A stretch of DNA of 42,486 nt from Actinomycetota bacterium (GTDB taxonomy: Bacteria > Actinomycetota > Nitriliruptoria > Nitriliruptorales > Nitriliruptoraceae), in contig JAFMLG010000008.1 of the NCBI GenBank assembly GCA_017852335.1, positions 1 to 42,486 of the forward strand, given 5' to 3'. Positions 1 through 7,167 of this stretch are shown piece by piece. The translations under genes were made by a program, and so were the position numbers. Numbering within the stretch: the first letter of the stretch is position 1; each line of letters begins with the position of its first letter. Below the pieces are notes generated by a model. The model made no database searches, was not told the DNA's origin, and saw only the letters and a program-made list of their open reading frames with translations.

Positions 1-2
1 GG

Positions 3-554
3 CTGGGCGCGGCGCTGATGGCGGGCGTCGCCGCGGCGTTCCGCGCGCCCCGGCCGCGCGGGCCCGTGGCACGCCTGCGCGAGGCGGCGGCGCCCGGTCT
101 GCTCGGCCTCCTCGCCCTGACCGGCGCCGTCGTCGGCGCCGTCGTCGCCGGGGTGCGGGACCTGCTCAACCCGGTGCTGCCGGGCGCGGTGCCCGGTCCG
201 GCCGTCACGGCGGTCGCGGCCGTCGGCGTCACCGCCCTCGACGCCGTCGTCGTCGCCGGACTGTTCCGGCTGCTCGTGCCGCGGGCCGGTCCGCTGCGCC
301 GGCACCTCGTCGGCGCGACCGTCGTCGCGGTCGGGTGGGGGGCGCTGCGGGCGCTCGGCGGGGCGTTCGTCGGGGGGCGGATCGCGGCGGCCGGTGCGGT
401 CTGGGGCGCGCTGGCCGGGGTCGTCACCGTCCTCGTGCTGCTGCACGTGCTGGCCCGTCTGCTCCTCATCGGGGCGCTGGTCTCGGCCCTCCGCGGCGAG
501 GCCGGCGCGTCCGGTGACCCCGCGGACGCGGCGCCGGATCCGGACCCCTCGTGA
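3..554 (+). CDS. YihY/BrkB-like membrane protein, 5' end outside window
   Basis: The reading frame is open to the left edge, so this is the C-terminal part of a longer gene; an ATG at 18 is probably internal. The visible part is strongly hydrophobic with about four membrane segments. A basic segment followed by GATVVAVGWGALRAL, then a small-residue segment (AVWGALAGVVTVLVLLHV) ending in ARLLLIGALV, resembles the end of the YihY/BrkB family, where a conserved YGSLAGV..LLLWLY..ALLLLGAE pattern closes the protein. These are inner-membrane proteins of poorly defined function (once wrongly called ribonuclease BN). The final 20 residues are a Pro/Asp-rich tail. The stop overlaps the next GTG by 4 nt, so the two genes are probably co-translated. 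The family call rests on pattern memory and is moderately secure. Confidence 0.65.
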   Translation: MGAALMAGVAAAFRAPRPRGPVARLREAAAPGLLGLLALTGAVVGAVVAGVRDLLNPVLPGAVPGPAVTAVAAVGVTALDAVVVAGLFRLLVPRAGPLRRHLVGATVVAVGWGALRALGGAFVGGRIAAAGAVWGALAGVVTVLVLLHVLARLLLIGALVSALRGEAGASGDPADAAPDPDPS

Positions 555-1291
555 TCCCGACCCCCGGCCCGGCCTGGCTCCGCGACGTCGCGCTCGCCCA
601 CCGCGGGCTGCACGGTCCCGACGGTCCGCCGGAGAACTCGCTGCCGGCGTTCGCGGCCGCCCGTGCGGCCGGGCACGGCGTCGAGCTCGACGTCCGGCTC
701 GCCGCGGACGGCGTGCCGGTGGTGGTGCACGACGCCGACCTGGCGCGCGTCGCCGGCCGGCCGGACCGGGTCGCGGCCACCCCGTCGGCCGCGCTGGCCG
801 CCGTGCCGCTCGGCGGGGATCCGGACGCGGGGGGCGTGCCGACGCTGGCCGCCGTCCTCGCCGCGCTGCCCGACGTCCCGGTCATGGTCGAGCTGAAGCA
901 CGACGGCGTCCGCCGCGGTGGGCTCGAGGCGGCGGTCGCCCCGGTCGTCGCGGCCCACCGCGGGCCGGTCTGCGTCGCGTCCTTCCACCCGGGGGCGGTG
1001 ACGTGGTTCCGGCGCCACGCCCCCGAGGTAGTCCGGGTGCTGACGCTGACCCACGCACCGGAGCGCGGCGTCCCGCGGTGGGTCGCGCGGCTCCTCGCCG
1101 AGCGGGCGGTCGTCCGGGCCGCCGCACCGCACGCGCTCAGCCACGACGTGCGCGGCCTCCCGACCGGGCTGACCGACGTCTGGCGGGCGGCCGGCGGTCC
1201 GGTCTACGCCTGGACCGTCCGGGACGCCGACGGGCTCGCGGCCGCGCGGGCCCACGCCGACGCGCCGATCTTCGAGACCGTCCGCCCCTGA
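551..1291 (+). CDS. glycerophosphodiester phosphodiesterase
   Basis: A 246-residue protein that should hydrolyse glycerophosphodiesters to glycerol 3-phosphate and an alcohol, using a metal in a TIM barrel. The family's landmarks are in order: AHRG (His17, Arg18), ENSLPAF (Glu28), ELDVRLAADGVPVVVHD (Glu45, Asp47, His60, Asp61) and VMVELK (Glu114, Lys116). Later come VASFHP and, near the C-terminus, VYAWTVRD, which matches the usual V.vWTVN segment. Length fits the cytoplasmic GDPD family, and no signal peptide is seen. The GTG start at 551 overlaps the upstream stop (GTGA). The role is probably phospholipid or teichoic-type headgroup turnover; the exact substrate cannot be read from sequence. 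Confidence 0.93.
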   Translation: MIPTPGPAWLRDVALAHRGLHGPDGPPENSLPAFAAARAAGHGVELDVRLAADGVPVVVHDADLARVAGRPDRVAATPSAALAAVPLGGDPDAGGVPTLAAVLAALPDVPVMVELKHDGVRRGGLEAAVAPVVAAHRGPVCVASFHPGAVTWFRRHAPEVVRVLTLTHAPERGVPRWVARLLAERAVVRAAAPHALSHDVRGLPTGLTDVWRAAGGPVYAWTVRDADGLAAARAHADAPIFETVRP

Positions 1292-1340
1292 GCGGCGCCG
1301 CGCCCGCGCCGGCCCGGACGGGGTCCTGCGGGGCTGCTGG

Positions 1341-1346
1341 TACCTT
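1341..1346 (+). promoter_or_regulatory. putative -10 element of the bc-complex operon
   Basis: TACCTT in the 133-bp gap before the first operon gene. It fits the TAnnnT hexamers found before other operons here. Transcription would begin near 1353, giving a leader of about 70 nt that carries a GGAGGG ribosome site just before the GTG at 1425. No clear -35 element is visible and nothing else in the gap is recognisable. Confidence 0.4.
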
Positions 1347-1424
1347 CCACGCCCGAACGGGCCCGACGGGGTCCCGAGGCTCCCGCTGCGCCGGCGGCCT
1401 CGCACGAGCGACGGAGGGTGGCCC

Positions 1425-1940
1425 GTGGTCGAGTGGCTGACCGGCCTCCCCGAGGTCCTGCCGGACGTCGGCCGCGCGCTGTACAACTTCGGCGACCCGC
1501 AGAACCTCGGCCGCGGCTGGGTCGGCGCCGCGATCATGCTGCTCTGGTTCGGCCCGCTGACCGCCCTGCCGCTGTTCATCGCGAAGCGGACCCACGGGAA
1601 GCGGGAGTGGGTCTCGTCCACGATGGGCGTGATGGCCGGGACGTCGTTCCTGTGGTGGGTCCACGGCGTGTTCCCCCACGCCTGGATCCAGTTCACCGAG
1701 TCGAACGCCAACCTCCTCGAGGGCACGGTCATCCCCGCGTCGGCCGGGTTCACGATCGGGGAGACCCGCATCGACATCGCGACCAACCTCTACGGCGTCA
1801 TCACCGAGGGCGTCGTCGGCGGGCTGATGGTCGCCGGCATCGCGCTGACCATCGTCGTGTTCCTCCGCGCGCAGCGGATGCTGCCCGCGAAGACCCTCGC
1901 GTCCGGCGAGACCAAGCCCGAGTCGGGCGGGTACAAGTAA
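1425..1940 (+). CDS. unknown three-TM protein, first gene of the bc-complex operon
   Basis: A 171-residue protein I do not recognise. The GTG start follows a good GGAGGG site. Three hydrophobic segments are visible, at about residues 33-53, 66-85 and 126-147. Between TM2 and TM3 lies an approximately 40-residue polar stretch (FTESNANLLEG onward), probably outside the membrane. TM2 is aromatic and contains two histidines (WWVHGVFPH, His80 and His85), which could sit near a quinone or heme, but there is no CxxCH or iron-sulfur motif. The stop overlaps the ATG of the ferredoxin gene (TAATG), so the two are translationally coupled. Position at the head of the operon suggests an accessory or anchoring subunit of the bc complex; that function is inferred from context only. 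Confidence 0.8.
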   Translation: MVEWLTGLPEVLPDVGRALYNFGDPQNLGRGWVGAAIMLLWFGPLTALPLFIAKRTHGKREWVSSTMGVMAGTSFLWWVHGVFPHAWIQFTESNANLLEGTVIPASAGFTIGETRIDIATNLYGVITEGVVGGLMVAGIALTIVVFLRAQRMLPAKTLASGETKPESGGYK

Positions 1941-2284
1941 TGGGCAAGACGGACCGCGGCGAGCACCCCCTGATGTTCGACGACTACGTCGTCCAGGAGG
2001 TCGACGCGCACTGGTTGCAGGAGCGCGTCAAGCCGAAGCGGCACATCGGCCTGACGCCGGAGCTCTGCATCCTCTGCCGGGCCTGCGAGGACGTCTGCCC
2101 CTGGGAGTGCATCTACATGATGTCGCCGGACATCATCAAGGGTGCGGACTCCCCGAACCTGCTCAGCCTGAAGGAGCAGTCGCACGCCGTGTTCATCATC
2201 GACGACAACGAGTGCACCCGCTGCGCGATCTGCGTCGAGCGGTGCCCGACCGATGCCCTCTGGCTCGGCCGGGTCGACGGCTGA
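1940..2284 (+). CDS. 8-Cys ferredoxin (2x[4Fe-4S]) in the bc-complex operon
   Basis: A 114-residue soluble protein with two complete [4Fe-4S] motifs, CxxCxxCxxxCP at Cys43/46/49/53 and at Cys92/95/98/102. They are separated by about 39 residues rather than the short linker of clostridial ferredoxins, so the fold is closer to NuoI-type or long-linker ferredoxins. An extra cysteine (Cys57, PWEC) follows cluster 1. The N-terminal 40 residues are charged, without a signal peptide or membrane segment, so the protein is cytoplasmic and could dock on a membrane partner. The ATG overlaps the stop of the upstream membrane protein, and the cytochrome b gene begins 10 bp downstream. A ferredoxin in this place suggests electron exchange with the bc complex (inference). 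It could instead serve another reductase. Confidence 0.9.
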   Translation: MGKTDRGEHPLMFDDYVVQEVDAHWLQERVKPKRHIGLTPELCILCRACEDVCPWECIYMMSPDIIKGADSPNLLSLKEQSHAVFIIDDNECTRCAICVERCPTDALWLGRVDG

Positions 2285-2294
2285 GGAGGACCCC

Positions 2295-3077
2295 GTGGCG
2301 AAGCTGAGCCTGCCGAAGCCGCCGAGCGGCGACGAGCTGAAGGCCTCCGTCCAGGACAACGTCATCTGGCGGTCGATCTTCCGGCCCGGCTCGATCTACC
2401 GGAAGGGGTACCGGGACACGTCGCGGGACCGCGCGCTCGCCTCGATGAACAACGTCCTCTACCACCTGCACCCGGTGAAGGTGAAGCGGCACGGGCTGAA
2501 GCTGACCTACACCTACTGCCTCGGCGGGATGAGCTTCTTCCTGTTCGTGCTGCTGACGATCACCGGCATCTTCCTGATGTTCTTCTACACGCCGGCCGCC
2601 GGCGCCGGGACCGAGCTCGCGTACCTCAACATGCGCGAGCTGTCCGCCTCGGTCACGTTCGGGAACCTGGTGCGGAACATGCACCGCTGGGGCGCGCACC
2701 TGATGGTGTTCACCGTGTTCCTGCACATGGCCCGCGTCTTCTACCACGGCGCGTACAAGGCCCCCCGCGAGTTCAACTGGGTCGTCGGCGTCATCCTGCT
2801 GCTGCTGACCCTGCTGCTGTCCTTCACCGGGTACCTGCTGCCGTGGGACCAGCTGGCGCTCTGGGCCGTCACCGTCGGCACGAACATGATGGGCTACACG
2901 CCGGTCTTCGGCGACCAGGTCCAGTTCGTGCTGCTCGGCGGGCTCGAGATCGGCCCGGCGACCCTGCTGCGGTGGTACGTCCTGCACGTGCTGTTCATCC
3001 CGTTCGTCACCGTCGTCTTCCTCGCGGTCCACTTCTGGCGGATCCGCAAGGACGGCGGCATCTCGGGCCCGCTGTGA
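2295..3077 (+). CDS. cytochrome b6-type subunit of menaquinol:cytochrome c oxidoreductase
   Basis: A 260-residue cytochrome b N-terminal half, carrying both b hemes of the quinol-oxidising core. The GTG at 2295 is chosen because GAGGAGGA lies directly before it and the upstream frame only reads through the ferredoxin gene. Heme ligands are His130/His144 (spacing x13) and His231/His246 (spacing x14); the x14 spacing is typical of b6 rather than mitochondrial b. Other b6 landmarks are [16 protein letters not shown] at about 178-186 and the C-terminus [11 protein letters not shown]. Cys75 in TYCLGG aligns with the b6 cysteine (Cys35 in chloroplasts) that covalently holds heme c(n). The first 50 residues are a charged extension beyond chloroplast b6. 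About four TM helices are expected. The C-terminal half is the separate downstream gene. Confidence 0.95.
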   Translation: MAKLSLPKPPSGDELKASVQDNVIWRSIFRPGSIYRKGYRDTSRDRALASMNNVLYHLHPVKVKRHGLKLTYTYCLGGMSFFLFVLLTITGIFLMFFYTPAAGAGTELAYLNMRELSASVTFGNLVRNMHRWGAHLMVFTVFLHMARVFYHGAYKAPREFNWVVGVILLLLTLLLSFTGYLLPWDQLALWAVTVGTNMMGYTPVFGDQVQFVLLGGLEIGPATLLRWYVLHVLFIPFVTVVFLAVHFWRIRKDGGISGPL

Positions 3078-3114
3078 CCCGCGCGCCCGAGCCGACGACC
3101 GTCAGGAGCCAGCG

Positions 3115-3972
3115 ATGAGCGAAGAGGTCCAGATCGATCAGGAGGTCTACGACCGTCTGATCGCCGAGGGCAAGAGCGAGCGCATCGCCCGCGCCAAGGC
3201 CAAGGCCGCCGGCGTGCGGAAGGCCAAGGAGGCCTCCGGCGAGAAGCTCGGCCCCCGCAGCGCCGAGGAGCTGGCCGCGAAGGCCGCCCCCGCCGCGGCC
3301 GCCGCCGGTGGTGACACCGGCGAGGGCGGTGGCGTCGCGACGATGGCCCCCCCGGCCGCGAAGGCGGGGAACGGGAACGGCGGCGGTCGGCTCAGCCCCG
3401 AGGAGCGCGCGGCCCGCGTCGCGGCCTCGCTCGGGAAGGGCGGCGAGGCCGCCTCGATCGGCGTCCCGGCCGCGTCCGCGCACACGCACCGCATGCTCGC
3501 GCTCGTGCCGCCGGCCGGCATCCAGCAGGTCAAGACCGAGCAGGAGGACAAGGTCTACACCTGGCCGCACCTGCTCCTCGTCGAGTTCGTCGCGCTGCTC
3601 GCGATGGGCTCGTTCGTGCTGCTGGTCTCGTTCTTCCTCGACGCGCCGCTCGGGTCGCTCGCGAACGCCAACGAGGTCCCGGCCATCAACAAGGCGCCGT
3701 GGTACTTCATGGGCCTCCAGGAGCTGCTGCGGTACTTCCACCCGATGGTCGCGGGCGTCACGCTGCCGGGCGTCGCGATCGTGCTGCTGATGGCCGCGCC
3801 GTACGTCGACAAGAACCCGTCGGCCCAGCCCGAGAACCGCAAGACCGCGAACCTCGCGTTCACGTTCTTCATGGTGTTCTGGGGCGTGCTCGTCATCATC
3901 GGCTCGTTCATCCGGGGCGCCGGGTACGAGTGGGTCTGGCCGTGGGTCAACGGCCTGGGGTTCGTCCTGTGA
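3115..3972 (+). CDS. cytochrome b C-terminal half (subunit IV type) with long N-terminal extension
   Basis: A 285-residue protein whose last 140 residues are the cytochrome b C-terminal domain. It has three hydrophobic segments at about 152-176, 211-229 and 247-266, and the Qo-site loop reads NKAPWYFMGLQELLRYF. The usual PEWY becomes APWY (194-197), a variant known in b6c-type complexes. Residues 1-125 are not part of the canonical fold. They contain a charged helical stretch (VYDRLIAEGKSERIARAKAK, 11-30), then Ala/Gly/Pro-rich, probably disordered sequence. The ATG follows CAGGAGCC and no better start exists inside the extension. Together with the previous gene this makes the split cytochrome b typical of b6f/b6c complexes. 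What the extension binds is unknown; it should face the cytoplasm. Confidence 0.92.
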   Translation: MSEEVQIDQEVYDRLIAEGKSERIARAKAKAAGVRKAKEASGEKLGPRSAEELAAKAAPAAAAAGGDTGEGGGVATMAPPAAKAGNGNGGGRLSPEERAARVAASLGKGGEAASIGVPAASAHTHRMLALVPPAGIQQVKTEQEDKVYTWPHLLLVEFVALLAMGSFVLLVSFFLDAPLGSLANANEVPAINKAPWYFMGLQELLRYFHPMVAGVTLPGVAIVLLMAAPYVDKNPSAQPENRKTANLAFTFFMVFWGVLVIIGSFIRGAGYEWVWPWVNGLGFVL

Positions 3973-4592
3973 GCGCCGCCACGCCCCCCACCCCGTCGCG
4001 CCGCGAGCGTCCGGCCCGGAAGCCCGTCGAGCGCCGCGCGTTCCTCCGCGCCTCGCTGATCGGCTCGGTCTCGGCCGGCCTCGGCGGGTTCGCGCTGGGT
4101 GCCCTCGGGTTCCTCTGGCCGCGCCAGGGCGACGGGCTGTTCGGCGAGGTCATCCTCGGCAACGCCCGCGACCTGGCCGAGCGCATCGTCGGCGAGCGCC
4201 GGCCGGTCCTCGTGCCGGAGGCCGCGCTCTCGATCATCTCCTGGGACCCGTCCGACGGCATCGCCGCCGGGGCGTACGGCGGCCAGCACGCCGTCGTGAC
4301 CGACTCGGTCGGCCTGATGTGCCTCGACACCGGCGCCTGCCCGCACCTCGGCTGCGCCGTCCCGTGGTGCCAGACCTCGCAGTGGTTCGAGTGCCCCTGC
4401 CACGGCTCCCGCTACAACAAGTACGGCGAGTGGACCGGCGGGCCGGCCCCGCGCGGCCTCGACCGGTACGTCTCGTTCATCGACGGCGAGGGGAACCTCG
4501 TGGTCGACCTCGGCTCCCCGGTGACGGGTCCCGCCCGCACCGCCAACGCGCTGGAGCAGGCCCGCGAGGGCCCCTCCTGCGTCGACGCGTGA
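3969..4592 (+). CDS. Rieske [2Fe-2S] protein of the bc complex
   Basis: A 207-residue Rieske iron-sulfur subunit that takes one electron from menaquinol at the Qo site and passes it to cytochrome c. The cluster motifs are CPHLGC (Cys124, His126) and CPCHGSRY (Cys142, His145), with Cys129 and Cys144 as the expected disulfide pair. A twin-arginine signal (Arg22-Arg23 in ERRAFLRAS) precedes a hydrophobic anchor at about 29-49, as in other Rieske proteins that are exported folded by Tat and remain anchored. The GTG start overlaps the previous stop (GTGA). Length is typical of b6f and bacterial Rieske proteins, and the residues needed for cluster binding are all present. Confidence 0.96.
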   Translation: MSAATPPTPSRRERPARKPVERRAFLRASLIGSVSAGLGGFALGALGFLWPRQGDGLFGEVILGNARDLAERIVGERRPVLVPEAALSIISWDPSDGIAAGAYGGQHAVVTDSVGLMCLDTGACPHLGCAVPWCQTSQWFECPCHGSRYNKYGEWTGGPAPRGLDRYVSFIDGEGNLVVDLGSPVTGPARTANALEQAREGPSCVDA

Positions 4593-4602
4593 GGTCCCGC
4601 GC

Positions 4603-5625
4603 ATGACGACGCTGCTGGCCGCGCCCCTCCGCCTCGCCGTCGAGGAGGCCCCCGAGCTGGTCGGGGGCTCCAGCCTGCCGATGCTGCTGCTGGTCCTCGG
4701 CCTCGGCGGGTTCGCCCTGGCCTACGTCCTTGTCGGCCCCGGGTCGCGCAAGGGCCCGAAGCGACACGGCGACATCCCGCTCGCGATGCGGCCCTACCAC
4801 TCGGACGCCGAGCTGGAGGGCCCGGGGCTCGAGCGGGCCATGAGCTGGGGCGTCGCGTTCGCCGTGTTCGCCGCGCTGTTCCTGCCGCTGTACTGGCTGA
4901 TCGAGCCGGGCCGCATCAACGACCGCGTCGAGGACTTCTACGAGGCCGACGTCGCGACGGGCCGGGCGCAGTACCAGAACGCCTGCGCGTCCTGCCACGG
5001 GGTGAACCTCGAGGGCGGCAGCGCCCCGCACCCCGATCCGGACGTCACCGCCGCATGGCCGGTGCCGGCGCTGAACAACATCGTCGCCCGGTATCAGGAC
5101 TCGGCGGTCGTCGACGACGTCCGCGAGCACATCCTGCTGACGCTGCGGTACGGCCGGACCGGCTCCCCGATGCAGGCGTTCAGCGTCGGGAACGGCGGGG
5201 CGCTCAGCGACTTCCAGCTCGAGGCGATCGCGGCGTACATCCTCTCGGTCCAGACCGGTGAGCTGCCGCAGGCGACGTCGTACGTCGGCCGGTCCAGCGA
5301 GGACGTCTTCGCCGCGAACTGCGCCCGGTGCCACGGCGAGAACGCCGAGGGGTACGTCGGGCCGCAGCTCCAGAACGTGTTCGAGCGGTACGGCTGGACC
5401 GGCGAGGACGACGCGTCGCTCGAGGAGGCCCGCGCCGCGGTCCGCCAGGCGATCGTGAACGGCCGCATCGTCCCGGGCCAGGCGCCGATGCCGTCGTTCA
5501 CCGGCGTGCTGACCGACGAGGCGATCGACGCGGTGGTGGACCACCTGCTCTCGATCCAGCGCACGGGCGGTCCCGCCTACGGCCAGATCGGCGGCGACCC
5601 GGTCGCCGCGCCCGCGGAGGAGTGA
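4603..5625 (+). CDS. membrane-bound diheme cytochrome c of the bc complex
   Basis: A 340-residue protein with two c-type heme sites, CASCH (Cys128, Cys131, His132) and CARCH (Cys240, Cys243, His244). Candidate axial methionines are Met190 (SPMQAF) and Met296 (APMPSF), so it has two mono-heme cytochrome c domains in tandem. Two hydrophobic segments at about 25-44 and 83-101 precede the heme domains, placing both hemes outside the membrane. It stands where cytochrome c1 or f would be and should accept electrons from the Rieske protein and hand them to an oxidase. Diheme c subunits replace c1 in actinobacterial bc complexes (QcrC), though this one has a different membrane topology. The ATG lies 10 nt after the Rieske stop, with GAGGTC just upstream. 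Confidence 0.93.
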   Translation: MTTLLAAPLRLAVEEAPELVGGSSLPMLLLVLGLGGFALAYVLVGPGSRKGPKRHGDIPLAMRPYHSDAELEGPGLERAMSWGVAFAVFAALFLPLYWLIEPGRINDRVEDFYEADVATGRAQYQNACASCHGVNLEGGSAPHPDPDVTAAWPVPALNNIVARYQDSAVVDDVREHILLTLRYGRTGSPMQAFSVGNGGALSDFQLEAIAAYILSVQTGELPQATSYVGRSSEDVFAANCARCHGENAEGYVGPQLQNVFERYGWTGEDDASLEEARAAVRQAIVNGRIVPGQAPMPSFTGVLTDEAIDAVVDHLLSIQRTGGPAYGQIGGDPVAAPAEE

Positions 5626-5627
5626 GC

Positions 5628-6542
5628 ATGTCCGGCACCCTGGTCCTCGCGGTCGAGAGCGTCATCCCGGCCGACCACCCGGTCTCGATCCTGGCCGTGC
5701 CGCTCGGTCTGCTGTTCCTCTCCGGCTCGGTCTACGTGCTGCTCTGGTCGAACTACGGCGCCCGGAAGGCCGCCGGCATCTACAGCACCGCGTTCTTCGG
5801 GTTCAACCTGCTCCTCGGCGTGTTCTGGTGGTTCGGCGGCCCCGGCATCGTCCCGGGCCTCGGCATCTCGAACCTGCCGGGCCAGGCCGCCGACCACTAC
5901 AACCCCGAGTGGTTCGGGTTCGAGCCCGGCAGCGAGCGCGCGCAGTTCTTCCGCGGCACGAACCTCGTCGACGAGTTCCGGCCCGTCGAGGTCCGTCTCG
6001 ACGTCGCCGAGCTGACGCCGCAGGAACGGAACCAGGACCCGGCCTTCGCCGCGCTGAACGGCTCGGCTCGGGCCGCCGGTCAGGTCATGGTCGACCAGTT
6101 CCTCCCCGTGGACCAGTTCGGCGTCGCCCGCATCGGCGTGACCCGCCGCACCGCCTTCGAGGAGGTCGTCGCGGCCGAGGCGCCCGCCGGTGCGTCGCGC
6201 GGCACGCCGTTCTACACGGCCCGCCTCGACGGCCCGGTCCGGCTGCTCGACGACCCGGGGACGGGCCTGCTCCTCGCCACGGCCCGCCTGCAGGTCGTCG
6301 CGAACTTCGTCGACGCCGAGGGTGCACCGCTGGCCCAGGTCCCCGTCGAGGCCCCGGTCGACTGGTTCGCGTTCTACGACCCGGGGGCGAACTGGTTCCC
6401 GTCGGCGCTCTGGACCATCGTGTCGCTGGTGCTGTTCCTCCTCAGCCTCGCCTGGCTCGACCGGATGGAGCAGCAGGAGAAGCGGCGGCAGGTCGTCGAG
6501 GTCGAGGAGCCGCAGGACCTGGCCGTCCCGATCGCGCAGTGA
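5628..6542 (+). CDS. unknown membrane-anchored protein, last gene of the bc-complex operon
   Basis: A 304-residue protein I do not recognise. The ATG lies 2 nt after the cytochrome c stop, with GGAGGAG overlapping the end of that gene. Two hydrophobic segments near the N-terminus (about 20-41 and 50-69) are followed by about 190 polar residues (70-258), a third hydrophobic segment (about 259-277) and a charged C-terminal tail (EQQEKRRQ onward). The topology suggests a large domain outside the membrane between TM2 and TM3. No heme, iron-sulfur or copper motif (CxxCH, CxxxCxxxH) is visible, and the only histidines are near residues 17 and 90. Tight linkage suggests a structural subunit of the bc complex or a link to the terminal oxidase; this is contextual only. 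Confidence 0.8.
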   Translation: MSGTLVLAVESVIPADHPVSILAVPLGLLFLSGSVYVLLWSNYGARKAAGIYSTAFFGFNLLLGVFWWFGGPGIVPGLGISNLPGQAADHYNPEWFGFEPGSERAQFFRGTNLVDEFRPVEVRLDVAELTPQERNQDPAFAALNGSARAAGQVMVDQFLPVDQFGVARIGVTRRTAFEEVVAAEAPAGASRGTPFYTARLDGPVRLLDDPGTGLLLATARLQVVANFVDAEGAPLAQVPVEAPVDWFAFYDPGANWFPSALWTIVSLVLFLLSLAWLDRMEQQEKRRQVVEVEEPQDLAVPIAQ

Positions 6543-6567
6543 GCGGCGCGCCCGAGCGGCGCGCGGC

Positions 6568-7167
6568 ATGAGGCGCGGTCGGCGGGCCGCCGGGGCGGCC
6601 GCCGTGGCCGTGGCGCTCGCTCTCGCCGGCTGCGCGGCGGAACCGGACTGCCCGCGCATCGCCGGCGTGCGGACCGGGGTCTGCCCGCTGCCGGTCGAGG
6701 ACCGCCAGCCTGCGCCGGACCTGACGCTGCCGGTGCTCGCCGTCGACGGCGTCGACGCCCCGGCCGAACTCTCCCTCGCCGACCTCCGCGGACGGGTCGT
6801 CGTCGTGAACTTCTGGGCATCCTGGTGCGGACCGTGCCGGATCGAGCAGCCCGACCTGAACGCCGCCGCGGCCCTCCTGCCGCCGGACGAGGTCGTGCTG
6901 GCCGGGGTGAACATCGAGGACACCGAGGCGAACGCCCGCGCGCACCTGCGGGAGTACGGCGTTCCCTACCCGTCGCTGTTGGACCCGGTGAACGACCTGG
7001 CCGGCCGGTTCGACGGCATCGGAGCCCGGACGATCCCTACAACGCTGTTCCTCGACCGCGAGGGCCGGGTCGCGGCGCGGGTGCTGGGACTCACGACGCT
7101 GGGGGAGGTCGTGGGGCTCGCGGATGCGATCGCGGCCGAGGACTCGGCGGCGGGGTCCGACGGCTGA
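6568..7167 (+). CDS. ResA/TlpA-like thiol-disulfide lipoprotein
   Basis: A 199-residue extracytoplasmic thioredoxin-fold protein. A basic N-terminus and hydrophobic stretch end in a lipobox, LALAGC, with lipidation at Cys22. The active site is WASWCGPC (Cys87, Cys90) and the cis-proline loop is TIPTT (Pro157). These mark the ResA/CcmG/TlpA group, which keeps apocytochrome CxxCH cysteines reduced for heme attachment. Two further cysteines (Cys28, Cys39) lie in the linker after the lipobox. The ATG at 6568 is chosen because the signal sequence starts there; its ribosome site is weak. The stop overlaps the ccdA-like ATG (TGATG). Location between the cytochrome genes and ccdA supports a role in cytochrome c maturation. 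Confidence 0.92.
   Translation: MRRGRRAAGAAAVAVALALAGCAAEPDCPRIAGVRTGVCPLPVEDRQPAPDLTLPVLAVDGVDAPAELSLADLRGRVVVVNFWASWCGPCRIEQPDLNAAAALLPPDEVVLAGVNIEDTEANARAHLREYGVPYPSLLDPVNDLAGRFDGIGARTIPTTLFLDREGRVAARVLGLTTLGEVVGLADAIAAEDSAAGSDG

Noticed and set aside
18-554. Treating the ATG at 18 as a complete gene start
   Set aside because: The frame is open upstream to the window edge and the protein looks like the end of a longer YihY/BrkB-type protein.
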